Shown: positions 46,383 through 55,103, counted from the first letter of the stretch. The stretch is DNA of 64,000 nucleotides from Chondrinema litorale (GCF_026250525.1 NZ_CP111043.1:1178001-1242000), one strand, 5' to 3'. Numbers and translations: made by a program. Notes: generated by a model not told the origin, from the letters alone.

Positions 46383-46943
46383 ATGAAATATTTAATAGTG
46401 GGTTTAGGGAATATTGGTAAAGAATACGAAGACACCCGACACAATATCGGTTTTATGGTAGTAGACTATCTTGCCAAAAAGTTTGATGTAGAGTTTGATA
46501 TAGACAAACAGGCTTTTGTTACAGATTTTAAGCATAAAGGCCGTACTATTTACATGATTAAGCCTACCACTTATATGAATCTTAGCGGAAAAGCTGTGCA
46601 ACACTGGCTTACTCAACTAAAAATTCCTAGAGAAAATTTAATGGTGATTGTAGACGAGTTGGCATTACCTTATGGCTCATTAAGAATGCGAGCAAAAGGC
46701 TCTAGTGCTGGCCATAATGGGCTAAAAAATATTGAAACTTGCCTAGGAGGCAGCAACTATCCCCGTCTTCGCTTTGGTATAGGCAACGATTTTTCGAAAG
46801 GGAAACAGGTAGACTTTGTACTATCTGCTTTTAATGAGGATGAATCTGCCGAGCTTCCATTACATATAGAAAAGGCAGCAGAGATGATTCTTTCTTTCAC
46901 ATCTATTGGAATTAACCATACAATGAGTAAATTTAATAACTAA
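46383..46943 (+). CDS. pth: Peptidyl-tRNA hydrolase
   Basis: Releases tRNA from stalled peptidyl-tRNA. 186 residues, normal length. [20 protein letters not shown] holds the catalytic His and Asn, [13 protein letters not shown] is the substrate loop, VDELALPYG the catalytic Asp and [12 protein letters not shown] the second Asn. Not linked here to rplY or the ychF gene often beside it. Confidence 0.96.
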   Translation: MKYLIVGLGNIGKEYEDTRHNIGFMVVDYLAKKFDVEFDIDKQAFVTDFKHKGRTIYMIKPTTYMNLSGKAVQHWLTQLKIPRENLMVIVDELALPYGSLRMRAKGSSAGHNGLKNIETCLGGSNYPRLRFGIGNDFSKGKQVDFVLSAFNEDESAELPLHIEKAAEMILSFTSIGINHTMSKFNN

Positions 46944-46995
46944 ACTGGCTGTAGACTTTTGACAAGCATTTTTTATTGCACTAAAGTTTAAGCAC

Positions 46996-47157
46996 ATGGC
47001 TAACTCTCTAAGTATTCCAGACAATATCAATTTGTTTCAAAGAGGCTATTATTCAAGAAAATCTGCCAAGTATATGGGTACATCGGATCCTGTTACAATA
47101 AAAAAACATGTCAAACCTAAAGAGAAGCCAAAGCGAGAAGAAAAAATGAAGGACTAA
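46996..47157 (+). CDS. Small basic protein ORF, 53 residues
   Basis: ATG at 46996 to TAA at 47157, in the 426-base gap between pth and dapA. The N-terminal half is mixed (MANSLSIPDNINLFQRGYYS), the C-terminal half highly basic and soluble (KKHVKPKEKPKREEKMKD). Codon use matches neighbours and the frame is clean. No family recognised; possibly an RNA- or ribosome-associated peptide, or simply a spurious frame. Confidence 0.45.
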   Translation: MANSLSIPDNINLFQRGYYSRKSAKYMGTSDPVTIKKHVKPKEKPKREEKMKD

Positions 47158-47276
47158 TTTGCCTTTCAAAAAAAGTAACTTCTAAATTTTTAATATATCA
47201 AAATTATTTCTGGAGATATATACTGTTTTTATGCAAGTGAAAACCAAAATTCTTATGTTTCAAAAAACAGAAATCA

Positions 47277-47284
47277 TATCTTTG
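47277..47284 (+). promoter_or_regulatory. Candidate promoter of dapA (TATCTTTG)
   Basis: Matches TAnnTTTG, with TTATG at 47253-47257 19 bases upstream in the -33 position. It lies 85 bases before the dapA ATG. Confidence 0.45.
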
Positions 47285-47369
47285 CGAATTAATTAATCAA
47301 TAAATCTGAGAAGTTCTAAGTTTCGGGAAATGCCGAATTAAAATTGCTTGGAGATAAATATTTGAGATA

Positions 47370-48275
47370 ATGGAACTGATAAAAGGAAGTATAGTAGCGC
47401 TAGTCTCTCCCTTCAAAAACAATAAAACTCAAGACGTGGATTTTGATACCATTGAAAAGCTTGTGGCTTTTCATGCGGAACATGGAACTTATGCCATTGT
47501 TCCCTGTGGTACTACTGGCGAGTCGCCAACACTTTCACACAAAGAACATGATCAAATTGTAAAATTTGTAATAGAATGTGCTAAGGGTACTAATCTAAAA
47601 GTGATTGCGGGTACTGGTTCTAACTCTACCAAAGAGGCTATTCATTTAACAGAAGAAGCTCAAAAAGCAGGAGCTGATGCAAGCCTTGTTGTAGTTCCAT
47701 ATTACAATAAACCAACTCCTAAAGGACTTAAAGCTCATTTTAGAGAACTTAATAAAATAGAGTTACCTATTATTCTATATAACATACCTGGTAGAACTGG
47801 TATTAATGTAAGCCCACAAACTACAATAGAAATTGCTGAAGAATGCCAAATGGTGGCTGGTGTAAAAGCCTCTAACGGTAATCTAGAAGAAATTTCTGAA
47901 TTGTATATGCTGAGCCAGTCTTTAAATAGACCATTTAGTATTCTATCTGGCGACGATGCGCTCACATTACCAATCGGAGCAGTTGGTGGAACAGGTATTG
48001 TTTCTGTTGCTGCTAATATTATCCCTGGTACTATGAAAGCACTTATGGATAGTATTAATAATTCTGACCTAGTAAAAGCAAGAGAGATCAACAGCAAAGT
48101 TTACAAATTATGTAAAGCACTGTTAGCTTTTGGAGCAAACCCAATGGGAATTAAAGCAGTTATGGCTCACGAAGGTTTAAATGTGGGAGAATGCAGGCTG
48201 CCACTTACCACACTTGACTCTAATCAGGCCGAAGAGCTTATTACTATTTGGAAGGGAGTAAAAGCTAGCCTTTAA
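47370..48275 (+). CDS. dapA: 4-hydroxy-tetrahydrodipicolinate synthase
   Basis: Condenses pyruvate with aspartate semialdehyde in lysine and diaminopimelate synthesis. 301 residues, TIM barrel. GTTGESPTLSHKEH at the pyruvate site, the Tyr of ILYNIPGRTGINV, and the Schiff-base Lys in MVAGVKASNGN are all present. Normal length. Its terminator hairpin overlaps the end of the convergent chaperone gene. Confidence 0.97.
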   Translation: MELIKGSIVALVSPFKNNKTQDVDFDTIEKLVAFHAEHGTYAIVPCGTTGESPTLSHKEHDQIVKFVIECAKGTNLKVIAGTGSNSTKEAIHLTEEAQKAGADASLVVVPYYNKPTPKGLKAHFRELNKIELPIILYNIPGRTGINVSPQTTIEIAEECQMVAGVKASNGNLEEISELYMLSQSLNRPFSILSGDDALTLPIGAVGGTGIVSVAANIIPGTMKALMDSINNSDLVKAREINSKVYKLCKALLAFGANPMGIKAVMAHEGLNVGECRLPLTTLDSNQAEELITIWKGVKASL

Positions 48276-48285
48276 AATAAATATT

Positions 48286-48324
48286 ACTTTGATTTAAGCA
48301 GTTGCATGCTGCTTAAATCAAAGT
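48286..48324. terminator. Strong hairpin shared by convergent dapA and cbpA
   Basis: A perfect 16-base stem (ACTTTGATTTAAGCAG with CTGCTTAAATCAAAGT) and a 7-base loop. It includes the last codons and stop of the cbpA gene. T content after it is modest on either side. Confidence 0.72.
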
Positions 48325-49220
48325 TGTTGTTTTAGGTTTCTAAGTGTTTCTTCTTGTTCAGATGTGAGGTTTTCTGGCGTAACTAATTCCAGTGTAATAT
48401 ACAGATCACCAAAACTTCCAAGATGACTATATTTCGGCATTCCCTTCCCTCTTAATCTAAATTTCTTGCCGCTTGATGAGCCTTTAGGTACTGTAAAACC
48501 TAATGATCCACTCAAAGTATCCACTTTAATTTTTGCACCTAACATTCCAGAGAAAACATCTGTATGAACTGTTGAGTACAAATCATCTTCTTTTCTAGTA
48601 AATAATGGATGCTCATTCACTTTAATATCTACATATAAATCGCCATGAGTACCTCCATTTTTACCTTCGCCACCTTTACCTTTCACCTTAAGTTGCTGAC
48701 CATCTCTAACACCGGGTTTTAGCTTTAATCTTAAAGTTCTCCCATTAAATTTTAAGGTCTTGGTAACACCATCAAAAGCTTCTTGCAATGTTAGTGTTAC
48801 AGTTCCCTTCATATCTTTTCCTCTCACTGGCATTTGATGCCTCTGTGCATAACCCCTTTGGCCATATGGATTTTGTCTACCACCAAAGAAACCTTCGAAC
48901 ATATTAAAAATATCGTCGAAGTCTACACTTCCTTGTCCTCCACCAAATGGATTGCCGCCTCCTGCATAACCTCCACCACCAAACATATCTCCTTGCTCCC
49001 AGTCGGCCCCAAACTGATCGTATTTTTTCCTCTTAGCAGGGTCTTTCAACACATCATATGCCTCTTGAACTTCTTTAAATTTAGCTTCGGCATTTTTGTC
49101 GCCAGCATTTTTATCAGGATGGTACTTTCTAGCCATCCCTCTATAGGCCTTTTTTATTTCGTCCTGAGATGCACCTTTGCTTATACCCAATACCTGATAA
49201 TAATCTTTTCGACTTTTCAT
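48318..49220 (-). CDS. DnaJ-type co-chaperone without zinc finger (CbpA-like)
   Basis: 300 residues. J domain (about 4-70) with the HPD motif in YHPDKNAGDKN. A Gly/Phe-rich linker (about 78-135) follows, then two DnaJ C-terminal beta domains (about 135-300) with LKLKPGVRDGQQLKVKGKG. The Cys-rich zinc domain of true DnaJ is absent, so it belongs to the CbpA/DjlA-like type. It works with DnaK. Next to hsp20 on the same strand, separated by a hairpin; probably both are heat-inducible. Confidence 0.93.
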   Translation of the reverse strand: MKSRKDYYQVLGISKGASQDEIKKAYRGMARKYHPDKNAGDKNAEAKFKEVQEAYDVLKDPAKRKKYDQFGADWEQGDMFGGGGYAGGGNPFGGGQGSVDFDDIFNMFEGFFGGRQNPYGQRGYAQRHQMPVRGKDMKGTVTLTLQEAFDGVTKTLKFNGRTLRLKLKPGVRDGQQLKVKGKGGEGKNGGTHGDLYVDIKVNEHPLFTRKEDDLYSTVHTDVFSGMLGAKIKVDTLSGSLGFTVPKGSSSGKKFRLRGKGMPKYSHLGSFGDLYITLELVTPENLTSEQEETLRNLKQQL

Positions 49221-49351
49221 TTTGTTATTATTGTCATTATAAAATTACTCCACAATATTTTGCCTGTATACTGCATAATGCAGAAAATAAGCTAAAAGTA
49301 TACCTTTTATAATTACATGTTAATCATCATTCTTTGTTTAATTTCAAAGAA

Positions 49352-49381
49352 AAGAGGTAACCCTTTAATGAATTACCTCTT
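49352..49381 (-). terminator. Hairpin between hsp20 and cbpA
   Basis: AAGAGGTAA and TTACCTCTT, 9-base stem with a 12-base loop; the minus strand continues with TTTCTTT. Confidence 0.6.
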
Positions 49382-49414
49382 ACTCTTTTTATAAGTTCAT
49401 CCGGCTAAAGAATA

Positions 49415-49855
49415 TTACTTAATCTCTATTGATTTTGGCTTTACTACTGGCACTTTTTCAATATCCAGTTTAAGTACACCATCATTATAAGCGGCTTCTA
49501 TACTGTCTGCATTTACATTCTCTGGCAGTGTAAATGCTCTGCTAAAAGAATGATATGTGAACTCTCTTCTCGTAAATTTACCTTCTTTTTTATCCTCTGT
49601 TTTTTCTTCTTTACTTTCAGAAGAGATAGTTAACACATTATTATCAACTTCAACTTTAAAATCTTCTTTTTTCCTACCTGGCACTGCTAACTCTAAACGA
49701 TAAGCATTTTCAGTCTCACTAACATTTACTGCAGGAACTGTACTTTTATTCAATGAGGATTGATCGAATAAGCTCTTGTCAAATAACTGATCAAATATAT
49801 CAGTAAATACTGGAAATTGTGAATCTAATCCGTTTCTATATTTTATGAGTGACAT
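49415..49855 (-). CDS. Small heat shock protein, Hsp20/alpha-crystallin family
   Basis: 146 residues. Variable N-terminal arm (about 1-40), alpha-crystallin domain (about 42-138) with VSETENAYRLELAVPGRKKE, RREFTYHSFSRAFTLPENV and the AAYNDGVLKLDIEK loop, and a short tail with PKSIEIK that has the IxI motif. ATP-independent holdase. An inverted repeat about 100 bases upstream may regulate it. Confidence 0.95.
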   Translation of the reverse strand: MSLIKYRNGLDSQFPVFTDIFDQLFDKSLFDQSSLNKSTVPAVNVSETENAYRLELAVPGRKKEDFKVEVDNNVLTISSESKEEKTEDKKEGKFTRREFTYHSFSRAFTLPENVNADSIEAAYNDGVLKLDIEKVPVVKPKSIEIK

Positions 49856-49954
49856 AATTTTATGGTTTTAAGTTTTACATTCATTTGTTGTTCAGGTAGT
49901 AACTAATCAACATAAATGCCACTCGAATTTTTAAGCTTTTCCGCACACAAAACA

Positions 49955-49967
49955 TGTCATTATGACA
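49955..49967. promoter_or_regulatory. Inverted repeat upstream of hsp20
   Basis: TGTCAT-t-ATGACA, 13 bases, about 100 bases upstream of the hsp20 ATG. A second GTGACAAAATGAC-like element lies about 20 bases further upstream on the same strand. Possible operator or heat-shock element; not known to me with certainty. Confidence 0.4.
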
Positions 49968-50018
49968 CTAAAAAGAAATCAAGAAGTGACAAAATGACTG
50001 CGCTATGCCAGAAGTTCA

Positions 50019-50825
50019 CTATCTCATAGGTGCATTTGCTTCTTTCGCCATCACTTTATAAGTCATCTTATCCATAAACACAGGAAAAAGCTTGTTTAAC
50101 CAAACAGTAAGCTTACCCATATTCGTGAGAATGAGGATTTTTTTACGCCTCTTTACTGCATTGTAAATGTATTCTGCACATTCTTCGGCACTCATCATGT
50201 TAGACTCATCTCTTGGAGACTCTCCCTGCTGGCTACCATCTGCCGCCAAAGCTGTACGCCTTATATTAGAAGTAGTAAAACCCGGACAAGCTGTAAGCAC
50301 ATTTACTCCTTTATACAACATTTCTGTACGTAACACTTCCAGAAAACCCTGCAAAGCAAATTTAGAAGCCGAATAACCTGTTCTGGCAGGCAAACCTCTG
50401 TAACCTGCAATAGAAGAAATACCTACTACTGTACCTTTACCTTCTATAATATAAGGCAGGCAATATTTGGTGGCATACAGAGCTCCATAAAAATTAATAT
50501 CCATTACTTTTTTTACAACATCCAGATCGAGGTCTTCAAACATTGCACGCATACTTATACCGGCATTGTTTATCAGAATATCAATTTTACCAAAATGATC
50601 TAATATAACCTCTACCATGTTCTTGTTATCTTCCTCCTTACTTACATCAGATACAATGGTTAACACATCTATCTTTTTCTTTTGAAGTTCTAGTGCAGCT
50701 TGATCGAGTGCTTCTTTTTTTCTACCAGTAATTACAATCTTGGAACCGTTTATACCAAACTGCTCAGCTAAAGCTTTTCCAATACCTGAAGAACCACCCG
50801 TAATTACCACCACTTTATTTTTCAT
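50019..50825 (-). CDS. SDR family NAD(P)-dependent oxidoreductase
   Basis: 268-residue short-chain dehydrogenase. Cofactor loop VITGGSSGIGKALAEQFG at the N-terminus, NNAG at about 87-90, catalytic Ser in GISSIAGYRG and Tyr/Lys in YSASKFALQGF. The hydrophobic C-terminal part suggests membrane association, as in lipid or ketosphingosine-type reductases. Not in an operon; substrate unknown. Confidence 0.9.
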   Translation of the reverse strand: MKNKVVVITGGSSGIGKALAEQFGINGSKIVITGRKKEALDQAALELQKKKIDVLTIVSDVSKEEDNKNMVEVILDHFGKIDILINNAGISMRAMFEDLDLDVVKKVMDINFYGALYATKYCLPYIIEGKGTVVGISSIAGYRGLPARTGYSASKFALQGFLEVLRTEMLYKGVNVLTACPGFTTSNIRRTALAADGSQQGESPRDESNMMSAEECAEYIYNAVKRRKKILILTNMGKLTVWLNKLFPVFMDKMTYKVMAKEANAPMR

Positions 50826-51068
50826 AAATCTTCTTACTTTTTTGCAGTAAATATATTTTTTTAAAGATTGGATTTCTAAGCTTGTTTATACATCCTAAAG
50901 GATTTACCCATTCCACTTAGAGTTTTGTACCTTTTCTTCTATTTAAGCATTAAAACCATAAAAAAAAGTTTTAACAATATTAGAATTAGTCAATTTAATA
51001 GCAATATTGTAATATTTATTTTGAAATAAATTTTAAAATATCATTTAAAGTTATATTTTTGGATAAAC

Positions 51069-51165
51069 AATGCTTGTCTATACATTAAACTTGTGTTGTT
51101 TTTATAAAAATTAATTTGACACTAGGAACAGAAAGCCTGACTTTTTTGGAGTCAGGCTTTTTTTT
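51069..51165 (+). ncRNA. Candidate small RNA (promoter plus orphan terminator)
   Basis: About 97 bases from a predicted start after the TATTTTTG box to the end of a T run. There is no ORF longer than a few codons in it and no plus-strand gene upstream. Ends defined only by motif; no family recognised. Confidence 0.35.
51132..51165 (+). terminator. Orphan intrinsic terminator
   Basis: AAAGCCTGAC-ttttttgga-GTCAGGCTTT, perfect 10-base stem, then a T run on the plus strand. On the minus strand only three T follow, so it is not the natural end of the ABM gene. Confidence 0.85.
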
Positions 51166-51223
51166 ATCTAAATCGTAAAAATGTGTCTGAAATACCAAAT
51201 AGGATCATTTTACGTGGTAAAAT

Positions 51224-51517
51224 CTAAAATAGTTTAACTTCCTCCGCAGAAAATGCAAAAGGCTTATCAGCAAACCATTGTTTTGTTTTAGCCCAAACCC
51301 CTTTAAATAAGACCGAATGCCTGTAAGTCTCCAATGCTTCTTTGCTATCCCAAATGCTATATGTAATATATACATCGGACTTATCTGCATCTTTCATAAG
51401 AATTAATTGCTGGCATCCAGGAAAACCACCAATCTTCTCTCTGTTTTCAGCAAACATTTCTAAAAAATCTTCAATATGTTTTTCATTAAAAGTCATCCGT
51501 ACTATTCTGGTAAGCAT
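51224..51517 (-). CDS. Antibiotic biosynthesis monooxygenase (ABM) domain protein
   Basis: 97 residues, one dimeric ferredoxin-like ABM domain: MLTRIVRMTFNEKHIEDFLE at the start, GFPGCQQLILMKDADKSDVY and the family signature YSIWDSKEALETYRHS. Relatives include quinol monooxygenases and heme-degrading proteins; the role here is open. Single gene. Confidence 0.88.
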   Translation of the reverse strand: MLTRIVRMTFNEKHIEDFLEMFAENREKIGGFPGCQQLILMKDADKSDVYITYSIWDSKEALETYRHSVLFKGVWAKTKQWFADKPFAFSAEEVKLF

Positions 51518-51767
51518 ACTATTTATGGTTAAATTGAAATTTTAATATCACATTCTATTTGCTACAGAAAGCCACAAGCTTTCATTTATTTGCAATCACT
51601 TTTCGGTACTCCCACTTGCATTCTGTAGCTTTGCTGTTTCAAACAAGCTAATAGCTAAAATTATCAAAGCAGCAGTAATCGAGGTAATCTAGAAAAAGCA
51701 TAAGTAATAAAGCATCATTACACTTTTACAGCATCAAAAACATATTCTTTAAATTAATTCAATTAAG

Positions 51768-52115
51768 ATGAAAAGTTCAGAAATCAGGTTTAAGATAGAA
51801 TTAGATGACCAAAATTATCCTGACAAAATATTCTGGAATGCTTCAGATGGAGCTTCGGAAGGTTTAGAAGAAGCAAAGGCCATTACTATGTCTATTTGGG
51901 ATCATTTCCGTAAAGAAACCCTTAGAATTGACCTTTGGGGAAAAGACATGCCTGTAGACGAAATGAAAAGATTTTATATAGATACTATTGGAGGTTTGGC
52001 TACTAGCCTGCGCAATGCAACCAACGATGAGTTTATGGCTAGTGAAATGGAGAAACTTTGCGATACACTAGTAAAGCATGTACAAGCAGAAGAAGAGCAA
52101 CAAAAGAAAAAGTAG
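51768..52115 (+). CDS. gldC: Gliding motility protein GldC
   Basis: 115 residues. Recognised from SSEIRFKIELDDQNYPDKIF, WNASDGASEGLEEAKAI and LRIDLWGKDMPVDEMKRF, which are GldC family signatures. In Flavobacterium johnsoniae GldC is a small cytoplasmic protein that supports gliding. gldB, its usual partner, is not adjacent here. Monocistronic with its own terminator. Confidence 0.92.
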   Translation: MKSSEIRFKIELDDQNYPDKIFWNASDGASEGLEEAKAITMSIWDHFRKETLRIDLWGKDMPVDEMKRFYIDTIGGLATSLRNATNDEFMASEMEKLCDTLVKHVQAEEEQQKKK

Positions 52116-52135
52116 TTCTTTATCCTGCAAAAAAT

Positions 52136-52163
52136 AAAACCGGAAAAATTTTCCGGTTTTTTT
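52136..52163. terminator. Bidirectional terminator between gldC and GDPD genes
   Basis: AAAACCGGAAAA and TTTTCCGGTTTT with a single-base centre, T-rich on both outer sides as read on each strand. Confidence 0.88.
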
Positions 52164-52193
52164 GTTTCTTCAGCTTTTAATAACTCATTGTAG

Positions 52194-53138
52194 CTATTTA
52201 AATACCAATGCCCTATCTGGATAATCGGTAATAATACCATCTACACCCCAAGTCAATAATTTTTGCATTTCGGCTTGCTCATTCACCGTCCACGGAATTG
52301 CCAACATACTTGCACTGTGAATTTCATTTACCGAAGTGGAATCTAACATTTGATAGGCAGGACTGTAAATAGCAGGCTTAAAACCAAGCTCAGCAATATT
52401 CTCTTCAAAAGTATTTTTATTAGCCACTAAAAAGGCGTTTTTATACTTACTGGCATAATGCTCATTCCAATACTTTAATACCCGTAAATCGAAACTCTGT
52501 ATGGTAATTCTTTCAGGAGCAATTCCAGTTTGTTCTAAAAAATTATACACCAAATCTGAATAAACTGCTGGTGATGGATGGTATAAATTATCTCCTGCCT
52601 CATCTGATTTTATTTCGATATTGTAATCAACCTCAGGCAAGTTATTCTCTTTAATATAACTTTCAATAAAAGTGATGGCAGAGTCAAGTAAAGGCTTGGT
52701 TTGTTTCATCTTGTTTTGCTCAGGAAAACGCGGATTCCCTTTACTTCCACAATCATATCTGGCAACCTCCTCATAAGTATGCTGATGAATATTATATGCC
52801 TTTTCTTCTTCCTCAGAAATATCATTGCCTAAAGAATCTGTACAAATTGAAGCCGAAAACCAAGGCTCGTGTGATACTACAAGCAAACTATCTTTAGACA
52901 CTGCCAAATCTAACTCCATGGTATTTACGCCTAATTCTAAAGCTTTTTTAAATGCAGCAATACTGTTTTCTGGAAACAAGCCCCTGCAACCACGATGTCC
53001 CTGTAGATCAAATTTGTAAGCTGTGGTTTCAGATTGTTCAGTTTCAGATTGATGTTTTAGCCCTGTTCCGCAACAGGTTAAAAGAACGGCTAAAATAATT
53101 GAGAGAAGCATCTCTGCTTTTAAGGTAGTTATTTGCAT
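52194..53138 (-). CDS. Glycerophosphodiester phosphodiesterase, lipoprotein
   Basis: 314 residues; the GDPD domain starts at FDLQGHRGCRGLFPENSIAA, with the catalytic His and Arg of the HRG motif, then MELDLAVSKD and SHEPW. A hydrophobic signal peptide ends in LLTCCG, a possible lipobox. ATG at 53138 or nine residues later are both possible starts. Splits glycerophosphodiesters from phospholipids into glycerol-3-phosphate and an alcohol. Confidence 0.92.
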   Translation of the reverse strand: MQITTLKAEMLLSIILAVLLTCCGTGLKHQSETEQSETTAYKFDLQGHRGCRGLFPENSIAAFKKALELGVNTMELDLAVSKDSLLVVSHEPWFSASICTDSLGNDISEEEEKAYNIHQHTYEEVARYDCGSKGNPRFPEQNKMKQTKPLLDSAITFIESYIKENNLPEVDYNIEIKSDEAGDNLYHPSPAVYSDLVYNFLEQTGIAPERITIQSFDLRVLKYWNEHYASKYKNAFLVANKNTFEENIAELGFKPAIYSPAYQMLDSTSVNEIHSASMLAIPWTVNEQAEMQKLLTWGVDGIITDYPDRALVFK

Positions 53139-53309
53139 TGAACTCTTGTTTTTTATGAATAAAACAAAAATACTATAATCGCTCGGAGTAGTAAGCCCTT
53201 CTGAAAATGTTCATCAAAAGTTAAAATGATTTGATTATTACAGTAATCTTAACTTCTAATTGGACGGCAAAAAAATCTTCAAAACTTTAATTATTCAATA
53301 TAAAAATAC

Positions 53310-53339
53310 TTGTTTAAGGAAATTCAAAACATAACTTTA
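53310..53339 (+). promoter_or_regulatory. Candidate promoter of the fucose-type operon
   Basis: TTG at 53310-53312, 19 bases, then TAACTTTA at 53332-53339. Both elements and the spacing fit the Bacteroidota consensus apart from the last base. About 80 bases before the first ATG. Confidence 0.42.
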
Positions 53340-53420
53340 CATGAAAAGTTTTCTAATCAAAACTTCTTACCAAACAAACACATTTTTAATTAGGTACTCA
53401 GCCTGAAATCCGACTTTTTT

Positions 53421-54197
53421 ATGTTTGACCTTTCAGATAAAGTAGTAGTTGTTACAGGAGGTGGTAGTGGAATCGGCGCAGCTATCTCAAAAACCTTTGC
53501 CAAACAAGGAGCCAGTGTATATATACTGGAAATGGACACACAAAATGCCGAAAAAGTTAAAGAAAGTATTATAGCAGAAGGTGGAAAAGCCTCTATATAT
53601 GCTTGTAATGTAGCTTCGCAGGAAGCCGTAAAAACCACCCTCATCAGTATTTTTGAACAAAGTAATAAGTTCGACATCCTTATAAATAATGCTGGTATTG
53701 CTCATATCGGAAATGTAGAAACTACTACAGAAGCAGATATGGACCGCATTTACAGTGTAAACATTAAGGGTGTTTACAACTGCATGCACGAAGCTGTTAA
53801 ACTAATGAAAAAACAGGGCGGTGGCGCTATACTAAATCTTGCTTCAATTGCTTCTGCGGTGGGTATTTCAGACAGGTTTGCTTACTCTATGAGCAAAGGT
53901 GCTGTGCTTACTATGACCTACTCTGTAGCAAAAGATTTTCTAACAGATAATATTCGCTGTAACTGTATAGGCCCTGCGAGAATTCACACACCTTTTGTCG
54001 ATGGGTTTCTTGCTAACAACTATCCAGGTAAAGAAAAAGAAATGTTTGATAAACTGGCAGCAACCCAGCCTATAGGCAGAATGGGTAAACCAGAAGAAGT
54101 AGCAGCACTGGCATTATACCTCTGCTCAGATGAAGCCTCATTTATTACCGGATCATTCTACCCAATCGATGGCGGATTCATCACATTAAACGGATAA
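53421..54197 (+). CDS. SDR family oxidoreductase, probably 2-keto-3-deoxy-L-fuconate dehydrogenase
   Basis: 258 residues. VVVTGGGSGIGAAISKTFAK binds NAD; NNAG at about 90-93; catalytic Ser in ILNLASIASAVG and Tyr/Lys in AYSMSKGAVLTMT; the end is FYPIDGGFITLNG. First gene of the operon. Position next to an FAH-family hydrolase suggests oxidation of 2-keto-3-deoxy-L-fuconate to the 2,4-diketo form; this assignment is from pathway context and not from diagnostic residues. Confidence 0.85.
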   Translation: MFDLSDKVVVVTGGGSGIGAAISKTFAKQGASVYILEMDTQNAEKVKESIIAEGGKASIYACNVASQEAVKTTLISIFEQSNKFDILINNAGIAHIGNVETTTEADMDRIYSVNIKGVYNCMHEAVKLMKKQGGGAILNLASIASAVGISDRFAYSMSKGAVLTMTYSVAKDFLTDNIRCNCIGPARIHTPFVDGFLANNYPGKEKEMFDKLAATQPIGRMGKPEEVAALALYLCSDEASFITGSFYPIDGGFITLNG

Positions 54198-54227
54198 CAA
54201 TTTAATTTATAAACCACTTATAACACA

Positions 54228-55079
54228 ATGAAACTAATCAGATTTGGTGCTGTTGGAACAGAAAAACCAGGCGTAATTCTGGATGGAAAGAAACTCGATG
54301 TTAGCAGTTTTGGTGAAGATTATACACAAGATTTCTTTGCTAATGATGGCATAAACCGTTTAGCTGCATGGCTTGAAAAACAAACAGCTAGTTGCCCAGA
54401 AATTCCTGAAACTGAAAGACTGGGAGCTCCGGTTTTCAGACCTTCAAAAATGATATGCATCGGCCTTAACTATGCCGACCATGCAAAAGAAAGTAATATG
54501 GACCTTCCGAAAGAGCCTGTTATTTTCTTTAAAGCTACCTCTGCCATTGTTGGCCCTAACGACGATTTAGTTATCCCAAAAGGTAGTGAAAAAACTGACT
54601 GGGAAGTTGAGCTTGCTGTGGTAATTGGCAAAAAAGCTTCTTATGTTTCTAAAGAAGATGCCATGGATTACATCGCTGGTTACTGTCTGCATAACGACTA
54701 TAGTGAAAGAGCATTCCAAATAGAGCGTGGCGGACAATGGGTAAAAGGTAAAAGCTGTGATACTTTTGCACCTTTAGGTCCTTTTATAGCCACTAAGGAT
54801 GAAATAGAAGATGTGCACAACCTTAAACTATGGTTAACTGTAAATGGCGAAACTATGCAAGATGGAAGCACCTCTAACTTCATTTTTGATATACCTACCT
54901 CTATTAGCTACCTGAGCAATTTTATGACTCTGCAACCGGGCGATATTATCTCTACAGGAACTCCGGCTGGTGTTGGTTTAGGAATGACCCCTCCGGTATA
55001 TTTAAAACCTGGCGATGTAGTAGAACTTGGTATTGATGGGCTTGGCAGCTCAAAACAAACTGCTAAAGCATTTGAATAA
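54228..55079 (+). CDS. Fumarylacetoacetate hydrolase family protein, probably 2,4-diketo-3-deoxy-L-fuconate hydrolase
   Basis: 283 residues. FAH domain with ICIGLNYADHAKESNMDLPK, FFKATSAIVGP, metal ligands in the DWEVELAVVIGK motif, GYCLHNDYSER (usually NDVSER), QWVKGKSCDTFAPLGPF and ISTGTPAGVG. Would cleave a diketo acid to pyruvate and L-lactate. Follows the SDR by 30 bases. Confidence 0.87.
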   Translation: MKLIRFGAVGTEKPGVILDGKKLDVSSFGEDYTQDFFANDGINRLAAWLEKQTASCPEIPETERLGAPVFRPSKMICIGLNYADHAKESNMDLPKEPVIFFKATSAIVGPNDDLVIPKGSEKTDWEVELAVVIGKKASYVSKEDAMDYIAGYCLHNDYSERAFQIERGGQWVKGKSCDTFAPLGPFIATKDEIEDVHNLKLWLTVNGETMQDGSTSNFIFDIPTSISYLSNFMTLQPGDIISTGTPAGVGLGMTPPVYLKPGDVVELGIDGLGSSKQTAKAFE

Positions 55080-55103
55080 GCACGATAAATTCCAATAAAC
55101 ATT

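Larger units (their letters stand above)
50826..51223. other. 398-base intergenic region with candidate sRNA
   Basis: Very AT-rich. Holds a TATTTTTG box at 51054-51061 and a strong plus-strand terminator at 51132-51165 that no annotated plus-strand gene reaches. Nothing coding seen. Confidence 0.55.

Noticed and set aside
48834..49295. 153-codon plus-strand frame over the co-chaperone gene
   Set aside because: Antisense to a clear J-domain protein; no initiation signal or family.
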